From positions 436,501 to 500,500 of the forward strand of contig OZ020522.1 in NCBI GenBank assembly GCA_963971425.1: a stretch of 64,000 nucleotides of DNA, read 5' to 3'. This document shows positions 1 to 9,655 of this stretch, piece by piece. The notes beneath the pieces are model-generated. The model did no database searches and had not been told where the DNA came from. It saw only the letters and a list, made by a program, of their open reading frames with translations. Source of the DNA: Bryoerythrophyllum caledonicum (taxonomy: Eukaryota; Streptophyta; Bryopsida; Pottiales; Pottiaceae). Every line of letters begins with the position of its first letter. Position 1 is the stretch's first letter. Position numbers and translations under genes: made by a program.

Positions 1-1879
1 TAATTAGAAATTTTGGTGTAGTTTCTGACCACTTTCTTTCTCAGGTGAAGTTTAAATGTCCATGGTATAATTGTACCATGCAATTCTGGGGCAATTTGAG
101 TGCAATCACATAGATCTCTTCTTTATTATTTACACCAGCATACGACATTTGCTTGTTAACCCTTACACATCATGCAGTGCCGCTGTGGCCTCAGTATTCT
201 ACACATATAATGTCGTATTTGAACATGATAAGGTTGAGATATTGAAATGACCTCCAAATGTAAGATGTTGGTTGAAGATTTTTTTATCCGAAGGTGTAAG
301 TCTTGCTAAACTTTAGTATTTTTTTGGTATTCTACATAGTCAAATAAGGAAAAAGTTGTAATATAAACAACTGTATTGCATGTACCAAACCCGATAAAAT
401 ACAACCACTTTCATTTATGGATCCATGCAAAAGATTCTTGTTTACCTGTGTCTACATGGATCCCCTTGTAGACCCCGGTCGAGCGATGCACGAGACGCGA
501 GGTCTGGTACAGCTCTTGGCTCGGTCCTACGTTGCCCTCCCGAGCCCGCGACCCGTCCTTGCCCTGCCACTGTGGGCCCCTACCATGGTGGCCAATGCCA
601 CGTCACTGCCACAGTGGCGTCCGCCTGGCAGAGGGCACCCACCCGACCTCTCACACAAGCCCGTCCGCCCTCATCCCTCTTCACTTCTCATATGCCTTCC
701 AGTAACCATCGCCCGCTTCAACCATCTTCAATGTTCTTTGTTCAACTACCTCCACCTTTGATGAACTACCATTTCAAAATTGGCTGCCACAAATTCTCTC
801 ACAGCTCAAGATTTAGGGTGTTGAGGGTTTTGGATTTGGTTGTTGTAGTGTTGCTGGTCGTTTTTGGTTTTGGATGTTAAGGGTGCATGCTTTGGAATGT
901 TGTTGAACCTTTTTGGTATGTTTCTTGGATTGAGATCTGGAGTGTTTGCAGGCTAATTGAGCTTCTTATGAAGGCGTGTTTGTCTCCATTTATCACATAT
1001 TTTGTTGTGATGGATGAGTGCGGCATCTTCTATAAGCACTCCTGGTGGAACTTTACCCATGAAATAAACCAATTTGCCATTGTATACCATTTCTACAAAA
1101 TCCTTTGCGGAAGGTCGATTTTTATGCATAAAGACAAGTTTTGACTTTTGCCCTCCAACAAATGCACCCCGAATCATCAAAGAAGTCCATCCACTTTTAA
1201 AAGTAGGAACTATACAACTTCAAGAATAACATCACATGCAGTTCTCTAAACATGAACTTGTCTAGAATAATTTCCAACTTCAAAGGTAGATTCATCTATC
1301 CAAACAATACACTCCACTTCTTCTACACTCCATTCACGGTACTTCCGAGCAAAAGTGAATGGCTAAGACATGTGACCAGGTGTCGAGAAAGGTTTTTTTT
1401 TACTACAATTCAACTAGAAATGTCACTTCTACGTAAGAGCGTAGTGAAATGGTTTCCATGTTTGTTTCTCACAACTACACATGTTGATAGATTTGTAGTT
1501 TTTTCTTTGTGTCGATTATTTGAACTTGAAAACTTTTACTCATGTAATTATCAAGGAGATGGTCTCACTCTGAAAATTCCATGGGCAAATAAAAAAACTT
1601 CAATCCTTGGGAGGGTGCCAAAGTTGGTAGGTGTGAAACTTTTCTTTCACCTACCCCATGTTGGTAGAGTTTGAATATATATTTTGTTTTATATTCATCT
1701 CCTGGCCTTGAAACTTGGCACACATGTTGTCAACATAGTGATAATCTTGTGCCAAAACTTTCATGGTAAACTAACAATCTTTCACCCCTGAGGAGGGCGT
1801 CAAAGTTGGCAATAGAGTAGACACTATTGCTAAAATTGCAAAGATGCCAATTTGAATGTCACCCCAATATACATGAAAA
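1..1879. other. gene-free flank with a short repeat and a GC-rich patch
   Basis: No convincing coding region is seen. Positions 160 to about 330 belong to a dispersed repeat also found at 31083-31307; the copy starts with CCCTTACAC next to TTAA. Positions 440-720 are GC-rich, with the inverted pair CCACTGTGG/CCACAGTGG, and share a short stretch (GGTCGAGCGATGCAC) with about 51205. I see nothing assignable from 900 to 1879. Confidence 0.5.
160..335. repeat. short TTAA-flanked repeat, copy 1
   Basis: The left end CCCTTACACATC follows TTAA at 156-159. The body matches 31083-31307, including the shared stretch GATATTGAAATGAC and the shared GTGTAAGTCTTGCTA. The right end is not clear here. It looks like a short member of the TTAA-flanked element group described elsewhere in this window. 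Confidence 0.55.
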
Positions 1880-1989
1880 CATAAATTACATGTGTTGATT
1901 AAAATTGGACCTCAAGCACCAACAGAATGGGTGCCCTTCACTGCATCCAAGCCAACACAATAAGAAACCCGTGTTTTTTGTAACGCTTT

Positions 1990-2650
1990 GAAAAACATGC
2001 CTGAACGTCAAAAATAACATGCTATTGCGTCAATGTTAGTGTCACCTTAAATCCGTCTAGATGAACAGGCCAAAAACGTCAAAAAATTTGTCGTAACATG
2101 GTTGTCAACCTCTTGACATCCAATTGAACGTGGCCTAAAAAGTTTTGGAAAGGGCTCCACGTGGAGGGGGGCCCATGTCCACATTAGCTATGTTTTCCTT
2201 TAGGCAGTGCCACGGGGGATTTTTTTCATCCAACTCTATTTTAAGCAGGCAGTCACGTGGAACTTAATAATTGTTGACTTGGACCCAAAGAATTATGACG
2301 TGGACAACCCATGTCAGCTGACGTCATGCTTTTAGAGCATATTTCGTCCACACAAGGCTATTACTTTTGACGTTCGTTTTGACATGCTCGTGTTGTTCAT
2401 GACATCGATCTTGACGTTAGCGCGATCTGCCTATATGCTGTCATTGACCTTTTTCATGCTAGAGTTCATGTTTACTTGAACATCTAGCATGTTCTTGTGG
2501 ACATTTTTCTAAACATGCTTTTAAAAAACTGCTATTCTATGTGATGTTCTCTTTAACGTGGGATGAACGTGTGACAATGCTAATGTTGACGTGTAGCATT
2601 GTCAGCCGTGACGTGAGGATGAACATGCCATCAACGTGGCTTTCTCATTC
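1990..2650. repeat. left subterminal motif array of the CACTA element
   Basis: Many short copies of AACGTG, GACGT, AACATG and their complements lie within about 700 bp of the left terminus, in both orientations. The same motifs recur at 6395-6570 near the right end. In CACTA elements such arrays are where the element's own binding protein acts; that role is inferred here. Confidence 0.7.
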
Positions 2651-3379
2651 CAAGTAACATAGACAGTGGTCAAGCATGGAACACCATTGCTACATTTGTT
2701 GCCTACAACAACACAAAGCATCCTATATATCCTTCTGTTCTACCAATCCAAATATGACATACAAAACCTGTCTAATCTAACACAATAAAAAACGACAGTT
2801 GTTGTTTAAAACATAAAAAAAAACACTTGCGAATTGCCTTGACATCAATTTTAACTACACTGCGGCCCCTCACTTTCTCCGAATGCCTTCAACTTTCTTG
2901 CCACTCCTAGCTTGCACAATTAAAAGAACCATCCTTACAGCATTAGTTTGTGAATCAGCTACTCCATTCTAGAAGAGCACTGTTTATGTGGATTTAGCAC
3001 ATTTCTACTTCAACACTTGCATTCATTTGTATTGAGAATTAAATTGAAACAAAAAATAATATTAATACTCCTTAGTCACCTTTGACAGTACATGAGGAGG
3101 TTTAGGTAGACCAACTTGCTTTGGTGTTGAGCATTTGCTTGTTGTTGCCTTAGCCGTTTGCTTCGTTGCCTTCACAACATGTGAGGTCTTCGAAGCGTGT
3201 CATGGTGGCAATAAACCATAGAGCAAAGAGAGATAGCATACACCATAACAAAGCAAAAATATGATGCTTCGACACAGAGCTAGGAAAGTTTACAGTGCGA
3301 GGTTTTCAAAACTTTATGTCGGCCGGAGAAAAACGATTGAATCCCCTGATTCAAAGATAAATGAAAGATGCATATCCAT

Positions 3380-4339
3380 TTTGAAACCTTCGTAGTCTAT
3401 GATTGAATCGTCAGGTCTGAGGTTGGAACTCTCTTCAAAGTCCATCGCGTACGACATGCCCAAGCAACCGCCTTGGCGTACTCCAACACATCGACATAGT
3501 TCCTTACCCTTGCTGGCTCTTAGCTTATTCAAGTGGCTCAATGATTTCTTTGTGAGAGATACCGCAGGCGCGATACTCGATGGAGATGCGGTGGCTGCCA
3601 CCAATAGCAAAATGATTCAAACATGGAATTAGAAATCGATTCCCAAAAAAAAGTATTCATTGCTACTCGAAAAAAATAATCTCAAACATATTGAATTCAA
3701 ATACGATAGAAAGCACCATGAGCGACAAAATTAATGCATAAATCTCTTGATGATCATCGCCATATCATAAACATCAAACAATTTTGGATAAATTTAAAAA
3801 AAAAATACTAAATCCATGCGCCACTTCAACATTCAAGGCACAAAAGAAAAATAATATAAACCTAGAGCCAGACTGCAAAACCTCACCATCAATCACAAAC
3901 CTACAACCTACGCATGAAAAAAAATTCTAAATATTGCAATGATGCAAAACAGAACCACATGAGCACACTAGCAAAAATATAGGAATTTAAACGTCATTCC
4001 TCTTTTCCTCCGCACAGCATATCCACAACGTTAAAACCTTCAACAAATCTACTCTCCCAAACCCTAATTCTCACATTCAAAGTGAAAGCACCTTCAAAAC
4101 AGCAGCACATCCAGGCATAACCACAGAACTGGAAAGCAAGGTTTATAAGATATCTAACTAGAGTCGGACGCACATACGACGAACAACATCCGCTTGTGCG
4201 AGGCTCTCACAACGACCAACGCGGAGAGGAGCGCCGTGACGGCACATGATCCCACCTGCGACGACGTGAGCCTGGCCATCGTGGAGTACGACGACGACGC
4301 CGAGGTGGTGGCTATGGTTGGCGATGCCATAGACGCCAT
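3380..4339 (-). pseudogene. CPISCA: captured exons 1-2 of a plastid IscA-like iron-sulfur scaffold gene
   Basis: On the minus strand, exon 1 (4339-4159) encodes a Ser/Thr/Ala-rich leader starting MASMASPTIATTSAS that resembles a chloroplast transit peptide. The donor GTTAGA follows. The acceptor GGCAG at 3599-3595 opens exon 2 (3594-3380), and the split Thr codon joins in frame. Exon 2 reads AVSLTKKSLSHLNKLRAS, then VRQGGCLGMSYAMDFEE and RPDDSIIDYEGFK, the conserved first half of the HesB/IscA fold with its first metal-ligand Cys (GGC). Homology ends after GFK at 3380; the C-terminal half with the CGCG cysteines is missing. The family assembles or carries Fe-S clusters in plastids. The pieces sit wholly inside the CACTA element, so this is a transposon-captured fragment, not a working gene. 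The two exons and the splice are well supported; whether any transcript is made is unknown. Confidence 0.85.
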
Positions 4340-4898
4340 GTCTCCGATGCGAGCCCCCTACCTCTTCCTCTTTTTTTCTCTCTCTCTCGCTCTCGACTGA
4401 TTTTTGGCAGCAACAAAAGAATGACGCCGATGCGAAAGAATGATACGAGAGCTGCAAGACGACCCAAAACCATCACTTCCAGGGGGGATTCATTTTGTGT
4501 ACATTTTGGGAGTTGTATTCTTTCAATTTTGTTGATTCTGTCGGTCATGATTGTGGTAGCGGGTTTTGGTGCGTGACCCTGAGATTGCTTGGATTTCTTG
4601 TTATGTAGGTCCTCGATACATTTTACGAGGTGTATTCACAAAGTTCGTTGCCTTTGATGATTATCAGTGTTTGGGTGACGTATTGCTTCGATGAGGTTTC
4701 TTTCAGAAAAAATATCTTTTGATTTGGTTTCTGAGAAATTAACTTCTAGAATTGTTATCTTTTTGCTATGAACATATCAGGTTTGCTAGAAAGAAAATTA
4801 AAAAAATGAGGCAAACTGTGGTTGAAATGAAAAATGTAAAACACTTTTTTTTCTGGTGAATTTTCAAATGGAGACAAGTCTTAATTTTATACCTTTAA

Positions 4899-5881
4899 CC
4901 CCTAATTACCAAGCCATTTTCAAACCAAAAACACTTCAAAACTGCTTGTTTCAGCGCAATGAGTAAGGAAGAAAACCAGAACTTTTATTTATGGTTTGAA
5001 CTATAGGATCTCAATTAAGACTTGTTAAATAGCACACTCACAAAATTTTATAAACTTTGATTGCACGGATTGGAAGATTAAAATGTTTGAAGTTTAGAAA
5101 AGGGCTCATTTCCTTCCTTGATTGAAAGATTAATATGTTTGAAGTTCAGAAAAGGGTTCATTTTCTCCCCTGCATTTAGTGGATCAACAAACTTTGACTT
5201 CACTTGGTGTCCAATTTTTGCACTACACAAGGTCTAAATTCATTACCACCATGTTAAGCATGATATTAGTTCCTTGTACACCAATTTTTTAGAGGTAAAG
5301 AAAGGGTGTAGCAATTGTGCAAAGAGTGGAGGTTCAAATATTGTCAATTCTCAAAACTTTTTTTTGTGAATTTAATATGTCTTAGAATGAGAATCCAAAT
5401 GGTCTATGGAAAGGTTCATACCACATATGCTGTGGAAAAATAAAAAGTAAAAATATGAAGATCTCTAAGTTTTACATGGGAAGGAAGAAGAGTTTTTGGT
5501 ACCTTATCCAACAATGTGCCGCACTGTGTGAAAATGTTTGACTTGGATTAATATGCTATTATTCACTGAAAACAAGAGATTTTTTTTGACGATATGAAAG
5601 GAAATGATATTATTTGCTAATATTGAAAATCTCACATTCAATAGAGTGTCCTAGCAAAAAAAAGTTGGAGTTGGTTGACGTGCCCACTCTCCCCATTTGA
5701 ACCTCAAAACCCTGTAACTTTTTATCAAATGTTGAATTTCCAAAAAAATTAGACTCACACAAATCTTTTAGTAATTTTCATTTAGAGAATTTTTTTCAAA
5801 AAATAATGTTATAAATTGGCAGAAGGGGAACGTGCCCAAACCTTCAAGAGTCTCCTGATGGGACTCTTGATAATTTAGGGA
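4899..5881. mobile_element. TTAA-flanked non-autonomous element (family 1, copy a)
   Basis: TTAA lies at 4895-4898 and 5882-5885. The ends are CCCCTAATTACCAAG and, inverted, TCCCTAAATTATCAAG. The body is about 1 kb, AT-rich and without coding. It shares long stretches with copies at 14764, 15689, 19947, 42426, 46490 and 57883, for example CACCAAAAACACTTC-type starts and the GACTTCACTTGGTGTC block. TTAA duplication with CCC-starting termini is the pattern of piggyBac elements; Kolobok elements also use TTAA. Confidence 0.75.
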
Positions 5882-6641
5882 TTAAGGGTTAAAGTCTATA
5901 TTGTTTATATTGGCAATTTTCATCATCTTGATACTTTTGAGTAAAACTTTGTAAATGAAAAATTTAGATACACTTTAGATATTATAGTTACTAATATCAT
6001 TTTTAGTATTCTTAACTTCATAATTTCTCACCAAAAATATACTAAACCCACCTATTCTAGTACAATGAATGGAAAAGGCAAATTAACTTCTTCTTTTTGT
6101 TTCCAACCATAAAATTTGACTATGGATTCTACACTACTCAAAGAAAAAAATTTACTTTGATATAACCCAAACATGAGTTTTTGTAATGTCATAACATCAT
6201 ACTAGAAGATTGAAATATTATAGTATTTTCAATGAAGAAAAAGGTATCTTTCCTGGCTTAAGTTAAAAGGATCAACAAACTTGACTTCACTTGATGTTGA
6301 AATTTTGCATTATGTAGAGGAGTTGCCCATTTTCTCAGGTTTTTGCTTTTGGGCAGCGGGCAGCAGTCATCCTACAATGAAAATAAACACAAAGGCTGAC
6401 GTGGACATCCCGCGTTTTTAATGACGTTGCACTCTAACGTGACCACGTTTTTATTGACGTCAACACAAACGTGTTTGTCTAGGATGGCATTAACGTGTTT
6501 CGTCTTTAACATGAACACGTCTGATTCAACGTCAAACTAAATTTGAGGTACTGTAGCAATTTTTGGACTAACGCCTGACATCACAGAAAACACAACACGT
6601 AACAGCCTTGACGACACCAAAAACATGGTTTTCTTATAGTG

Positions 6642-6768
6642 CTATGAACGCCCTCACACTTGCTTATGCCGGTCCGACCTTCCCACAAATGCGAACCCTA
6701 CCGAAAGCTGTTACAAGTCACCAATCGTCCCCACAAAATTTACCCGCTACCAAACAATTTCCAAGATG
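6642..6768 (+). other. DUF547 upstream duplicate, block 2
   Basis: This block aligns with 34431-34528, for example CAAGTCACCAATCGTCCCC against CAGGTCACCAACCGTCCCC. It lies between the right end of the CACTA element and the LINE. Confidence 0.8.
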
Positions 6769-8437
6769 TAAATGGGTGGTGTATGCTTGTTTTTGAAAAG
6801 GATGTCTAATTTCAACAGACTACTTAGATCTCGGCTGGCTAGTTGCCAACCGACTACAAGGCTCTCATGGCCTAACAACTTGTGGTGGTGCTCTAGGCCT
6901 AGCTTTCGGACACTCAACGGTTTTGTACTCTAAAACTGCACAAAAGCCTCCTGGAGGCAACTTTACAAGGAGGCGGTCTCAAAGGCCCCTTGTAACCAGG
7001 AGGAGTGGTTGAGCTTCATTATCTGGTGGTTGAGAGACTTGGTGGCGTTTTGCACTCGATTTCCTAAGCCTAGGGCGGCGGCATTCGCTTCTGAGGGTGC
7101 CCTCTTCCATCGCAATACGAGGGTTTTTTAGGAACAATGTATACGCTCTTTAAAGGAAATGGTGTGTAGGATTGGGCTTGTCGAAGGTGAGCATGGGGCC
7201 TCAGAGGCGGTCTATGCCCGGTTGAGGGGCAAGTCTCATTGTTGTGCTCCCGCTCAAGGCAACGGCTGTCCCTGGTCGATTGAATAGGAATCTTCTCCGA
7301 ACTGGAGAACAAAACTCCAACTTTGCATCTTCCAATGTAATGGGTTGGATGTGCAGGGCACCTCCATGGTTCTCGAGCAATAGAAGCTAAGACCGGAGGC
7401 TGCTCCCTTTGTTGTTTCCACCGCCTCTCATACGCTATAGCTTCTATCGATCTCTGGTGGTGCCCTTGTACTTCAAAGGTACCTTGAGCTTATGCGTGTC
7501 ATTTGATAGGTCAACTAACCGTGTCCGGCCTTAGCAAAAGGACTTCCTCTAGTTCTTTGGTAGGACTTGTACTCTCCACTAGGATCTTAGGCGCGTTTGT
7601 TGGACATCTGGCAAGTCGATTTTCACTTATTCTACACAGATGGGATCGAACTTTTTGCGGGAGCAAATACCTCCTTCGAATTTGGTTGTGACTAAGTGGA
7701 GCAATGTGCTCCTTTCTCAATTCCAGTTAGGCCAACACTTGGGACCCTGAACATGTAGGCAAGGAGGCATGTCTCATTTGGCAGGTGTGGCACTGTGCGA
7801 TTGTGGTGAGTCAATGGCGTCATCAGGCCTTCCTCGATGTCGATGATAGATGGGAGGTGTGCAATCTGGAAGAGGTTGAAAGCATTTGCTAATGCCTACA
7901 AAATTGTCCCCATACAAGCACTCTTTGGGACTATGTTGTGCGCATCGTCAATGTAACCGGCAACCTAGTCGACCCACCTTGAGAGAAGCTCAGCCTTAGA
8001 CATGCCATCTGTGAAACTAGGCTCCCCCAGATGTTTAGAGGCATTAGTAGACTGTAGCTCCTCGTGAGAGGTGTCACGTTGTGGTCCATTTGCATCGCCA
8101 AGCATGATTGGATCTTCAACCGGCAACGGTGGAGTGCATTAAATGTAGAGTGTGATTTGGCAGGGCTTGATTGACTATGGTCGTGTGGCGTGGGGGCGTG
8201 TTCTGGTGGCCAACTCCGATCAAAGTAGGATCATTATCGACGCCAATTGAGGTTGTCCCAAGGTTGTGTGCAGTAGATAGGGTAACAAGGTGCTCTAGGT
8301 TCGTGGATTCTAGTAGGGGTCTGGCCCTTCCTTGCGCGTGACCGGCCCTAGTGCACTCTTTGTGTGGTTTCGTGTTCTTTCCTTGCAAATAAAGCTTGCT
8401 CTCCTTGTGCCAACCCAAAAAAAAAACAAAAAAAAAT
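6769..8437 (+). mobile_element. 5'-truncated LINE with A-tail
   Basis: The 3' end is an A-rich tail at 8408-8437. Left and right junctions carry similar stretches (ATTTCCAAGA and ATTCTCAAGA), a decayed target duplication of about 10 bp. The DUF547 copy at 34520 shows the uninterrupted site. Many stops are present, but near 8100-8155 a frame reads AKHDWIFNRQRWSALN, the end of the zinc-binding (zf-RVT) C-terminal region of plant LINEs. The same motif appears in the LINE at 17461-18844 as KERNDATFNDTRW. The 5' part, including the reverse transcriptase core, is missing. Confidence 0.75.
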
Positions 8438-8517
8438 TCTCAAGAGTGAGTAGCGCAAAAGTTATCGCCCCGGCTTGGAAATGCCGCAGCAATACTACTT
8501 ACTCACCCACAAGAGCC

Positions 8518-9063
8518 GGCCAAGGCGAATTGACCCCCTTGCTGGGAGTTACCCGAAGTGGGACCGTCGTCATTGCATGAGGTAATTTTTTTGACTGTCT
8601 TATTTCGGGGGTCTAGAGGATTTTTGGATTTTTTTGACAAATTGAGGCCTACGGCTATTGTTTATCTAGGAGGACCCTGACTTGCTATAATAGGTCCTCA
8701 TCCAAAAATAGAAGAGGGGCCAGGTTTGGCCCCACTACCTCAAGGCCCCCACCTAGGGCAAATTGACCCCCTCATTTGTACTTATCCGAGGTGGGCCCCA
8801 TCTTAATTGCATTGGATCATTTTTCTAGCCCTCTTACTTTGGAGGGTCTAGAGGCTTTTTTGGACAAATTTGGGGCCTACAGTCATCGTTAACCTAGAGG
8901 ACCCTCTCTTGCTATAATAGGGCCCCATCCAGAAACAAAATAGGGGCCAGATTTGGCCCCACCACCTCGTGGCCCCCTCGGGTAAGTACGAACGAGGGGT
9001 CAATTCGGCCTGGGCGTGGCCCCTCGGGTAACTCCCAGCGAGGGGGTCAATTCGCCTTGGGCC
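8518..9063. mobile_element. Mutator-like MITE (family M, copy 1), split by a second copy
   Basis: Termini GGCCAAGGCGAATTGACC and, inverted, GGCCCAAGGCGAATTGACC lie between identical 9-bp copies of ACAAGAGCC (8509-8517 and 9064-9072). The related sequence at 34580-34600 shows the site without insertion. A second member of the same family sits within it at 8751-9017. A 9-bp duplication and long inverted ends suggest a Mutator-like element. No coding is seen. Confidence 0.85.
8751..9017. mobile_element. Mutator-like MITE (family M, copy 2), nested in copy 1
   Basis: It starts ACCTAGGGCAAATTGACC and ends GGTCAATTCGGCCTGGGCG, with the same internal text as the other family members (for example CCAGATTTGGCCCCACCACC). 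It interrupts the right terminus of copy 1. The flanks AGGCCCCC and GGCCCCTC look like a decayed target duplication. Confidence 0.8.
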
Positions 9064-9655
9064 ACAAGAGCCGGCCGAAAAACAACCCCGCCCTCTTTAT
9101 GGCGACGCCCCTCGTGCAAAAGAGACGACCTGTCCCACCGGTAACTTAAACCCACCCTGGCTGTAAAAGTGGTCTTTGTGACAGGCGCGTGCGACGCGTG
9201 CCTCTACAACTGGCGTCCCCAGATGGATGAAGATCGGCGGCCCCTCTGAGGGTGACGGAGGGGCAGCAGGTGACGTCGACAAGGTGGTGGCGACTGCCTT
9301 GACTGTAGTACTGTCCCAATTGCGGTCGACCCCGAACCACGGGATGCCGTGATTCCTTTGTGCTTTCACAGAAACGTGTTTGCAAGACCACAGTCATCAC
9401 TGTTACAGAGCGAGCAGCAGGTTGGGATTCGATTATTTTGTGAAATTGTTCGATCAGGTTGTCATTGGCTTCATCCGCCAATTGTGACAGATTGTTCGAT
9501 CAGGTTTTGTGAGGATGAAGGTGAGCTATTTGTGGTGACGCGGTTTGGCGGCGACGCTGGGATGCTAGAGATGATGCCAATGCGGGGTGTGGAGGTTGCT
9601 AGTGGAAGGGGTGATCAGTGCCGCAAGCTGTTGGTGACTCTCAAGCCACCAATGG

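Larger units (their letters stand above)
1956..6641. mobile_element. CACTA (En/Spm-type) non-autonomous transposon carrying host gene fragments
   Basis: The right end, read inward, starts CACTATAAGAAAACC, and the left end reads CACAATAAGAAACCC, giving inverted termini of about 27 bp. The flanks are CAA (1953-1955) and CTA (6642-6644). The empty site in the DUF547 upstream region at about 34430 has CTA there, so a 3-bp duplication with one later change fits. Both subterminal regions (about 1990-2650 and 6395-6570) are dense in short GACGT, AACGTG and AACATG motifs in both orientations, the expected subterminal array of CACTA elements. No transposase frame remains. Inside are two exons of a plastid IscA-like gene on the minus strand and a TTAA-flanked element at 4899-5881. 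The Lys/Thr-rich minus-strand stretch near 3070-3175 could be a remnant of another gene. Confidence 0.85.
1880..9655 (+). pseudogene. duplicated 5' end of the MIP1/DUF547 gene, broken by three insertions
   Basis: Four blocks (1880-1955, 6642-6768, 8438-8517, 9064-9655) align in order with 34380-35145, the upstream region and first exon of the DUF547 gene. The separating DNA is a CACTA element, a LINE and a nested MITE pair, each with its own ends. In the last block the exon-1 reading frame is largely kept: it reads VTRFGGDAGMLEMMPMRG where the gene at 35 kb reads VTRFGGDAGMVEMMSMRG. Homology stops just before the exon-1 splice donor, so nothing downstream of exon 1 came along. Positions 9440-9510 carry an extra partial repeat of GATTGTTCGATCAGG absent from the gene. 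I infer a segmental duplication of promoter plus first exon that later became a transposon landing site. Whether it can still start transcription is unknown. Confidence 0.85.
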
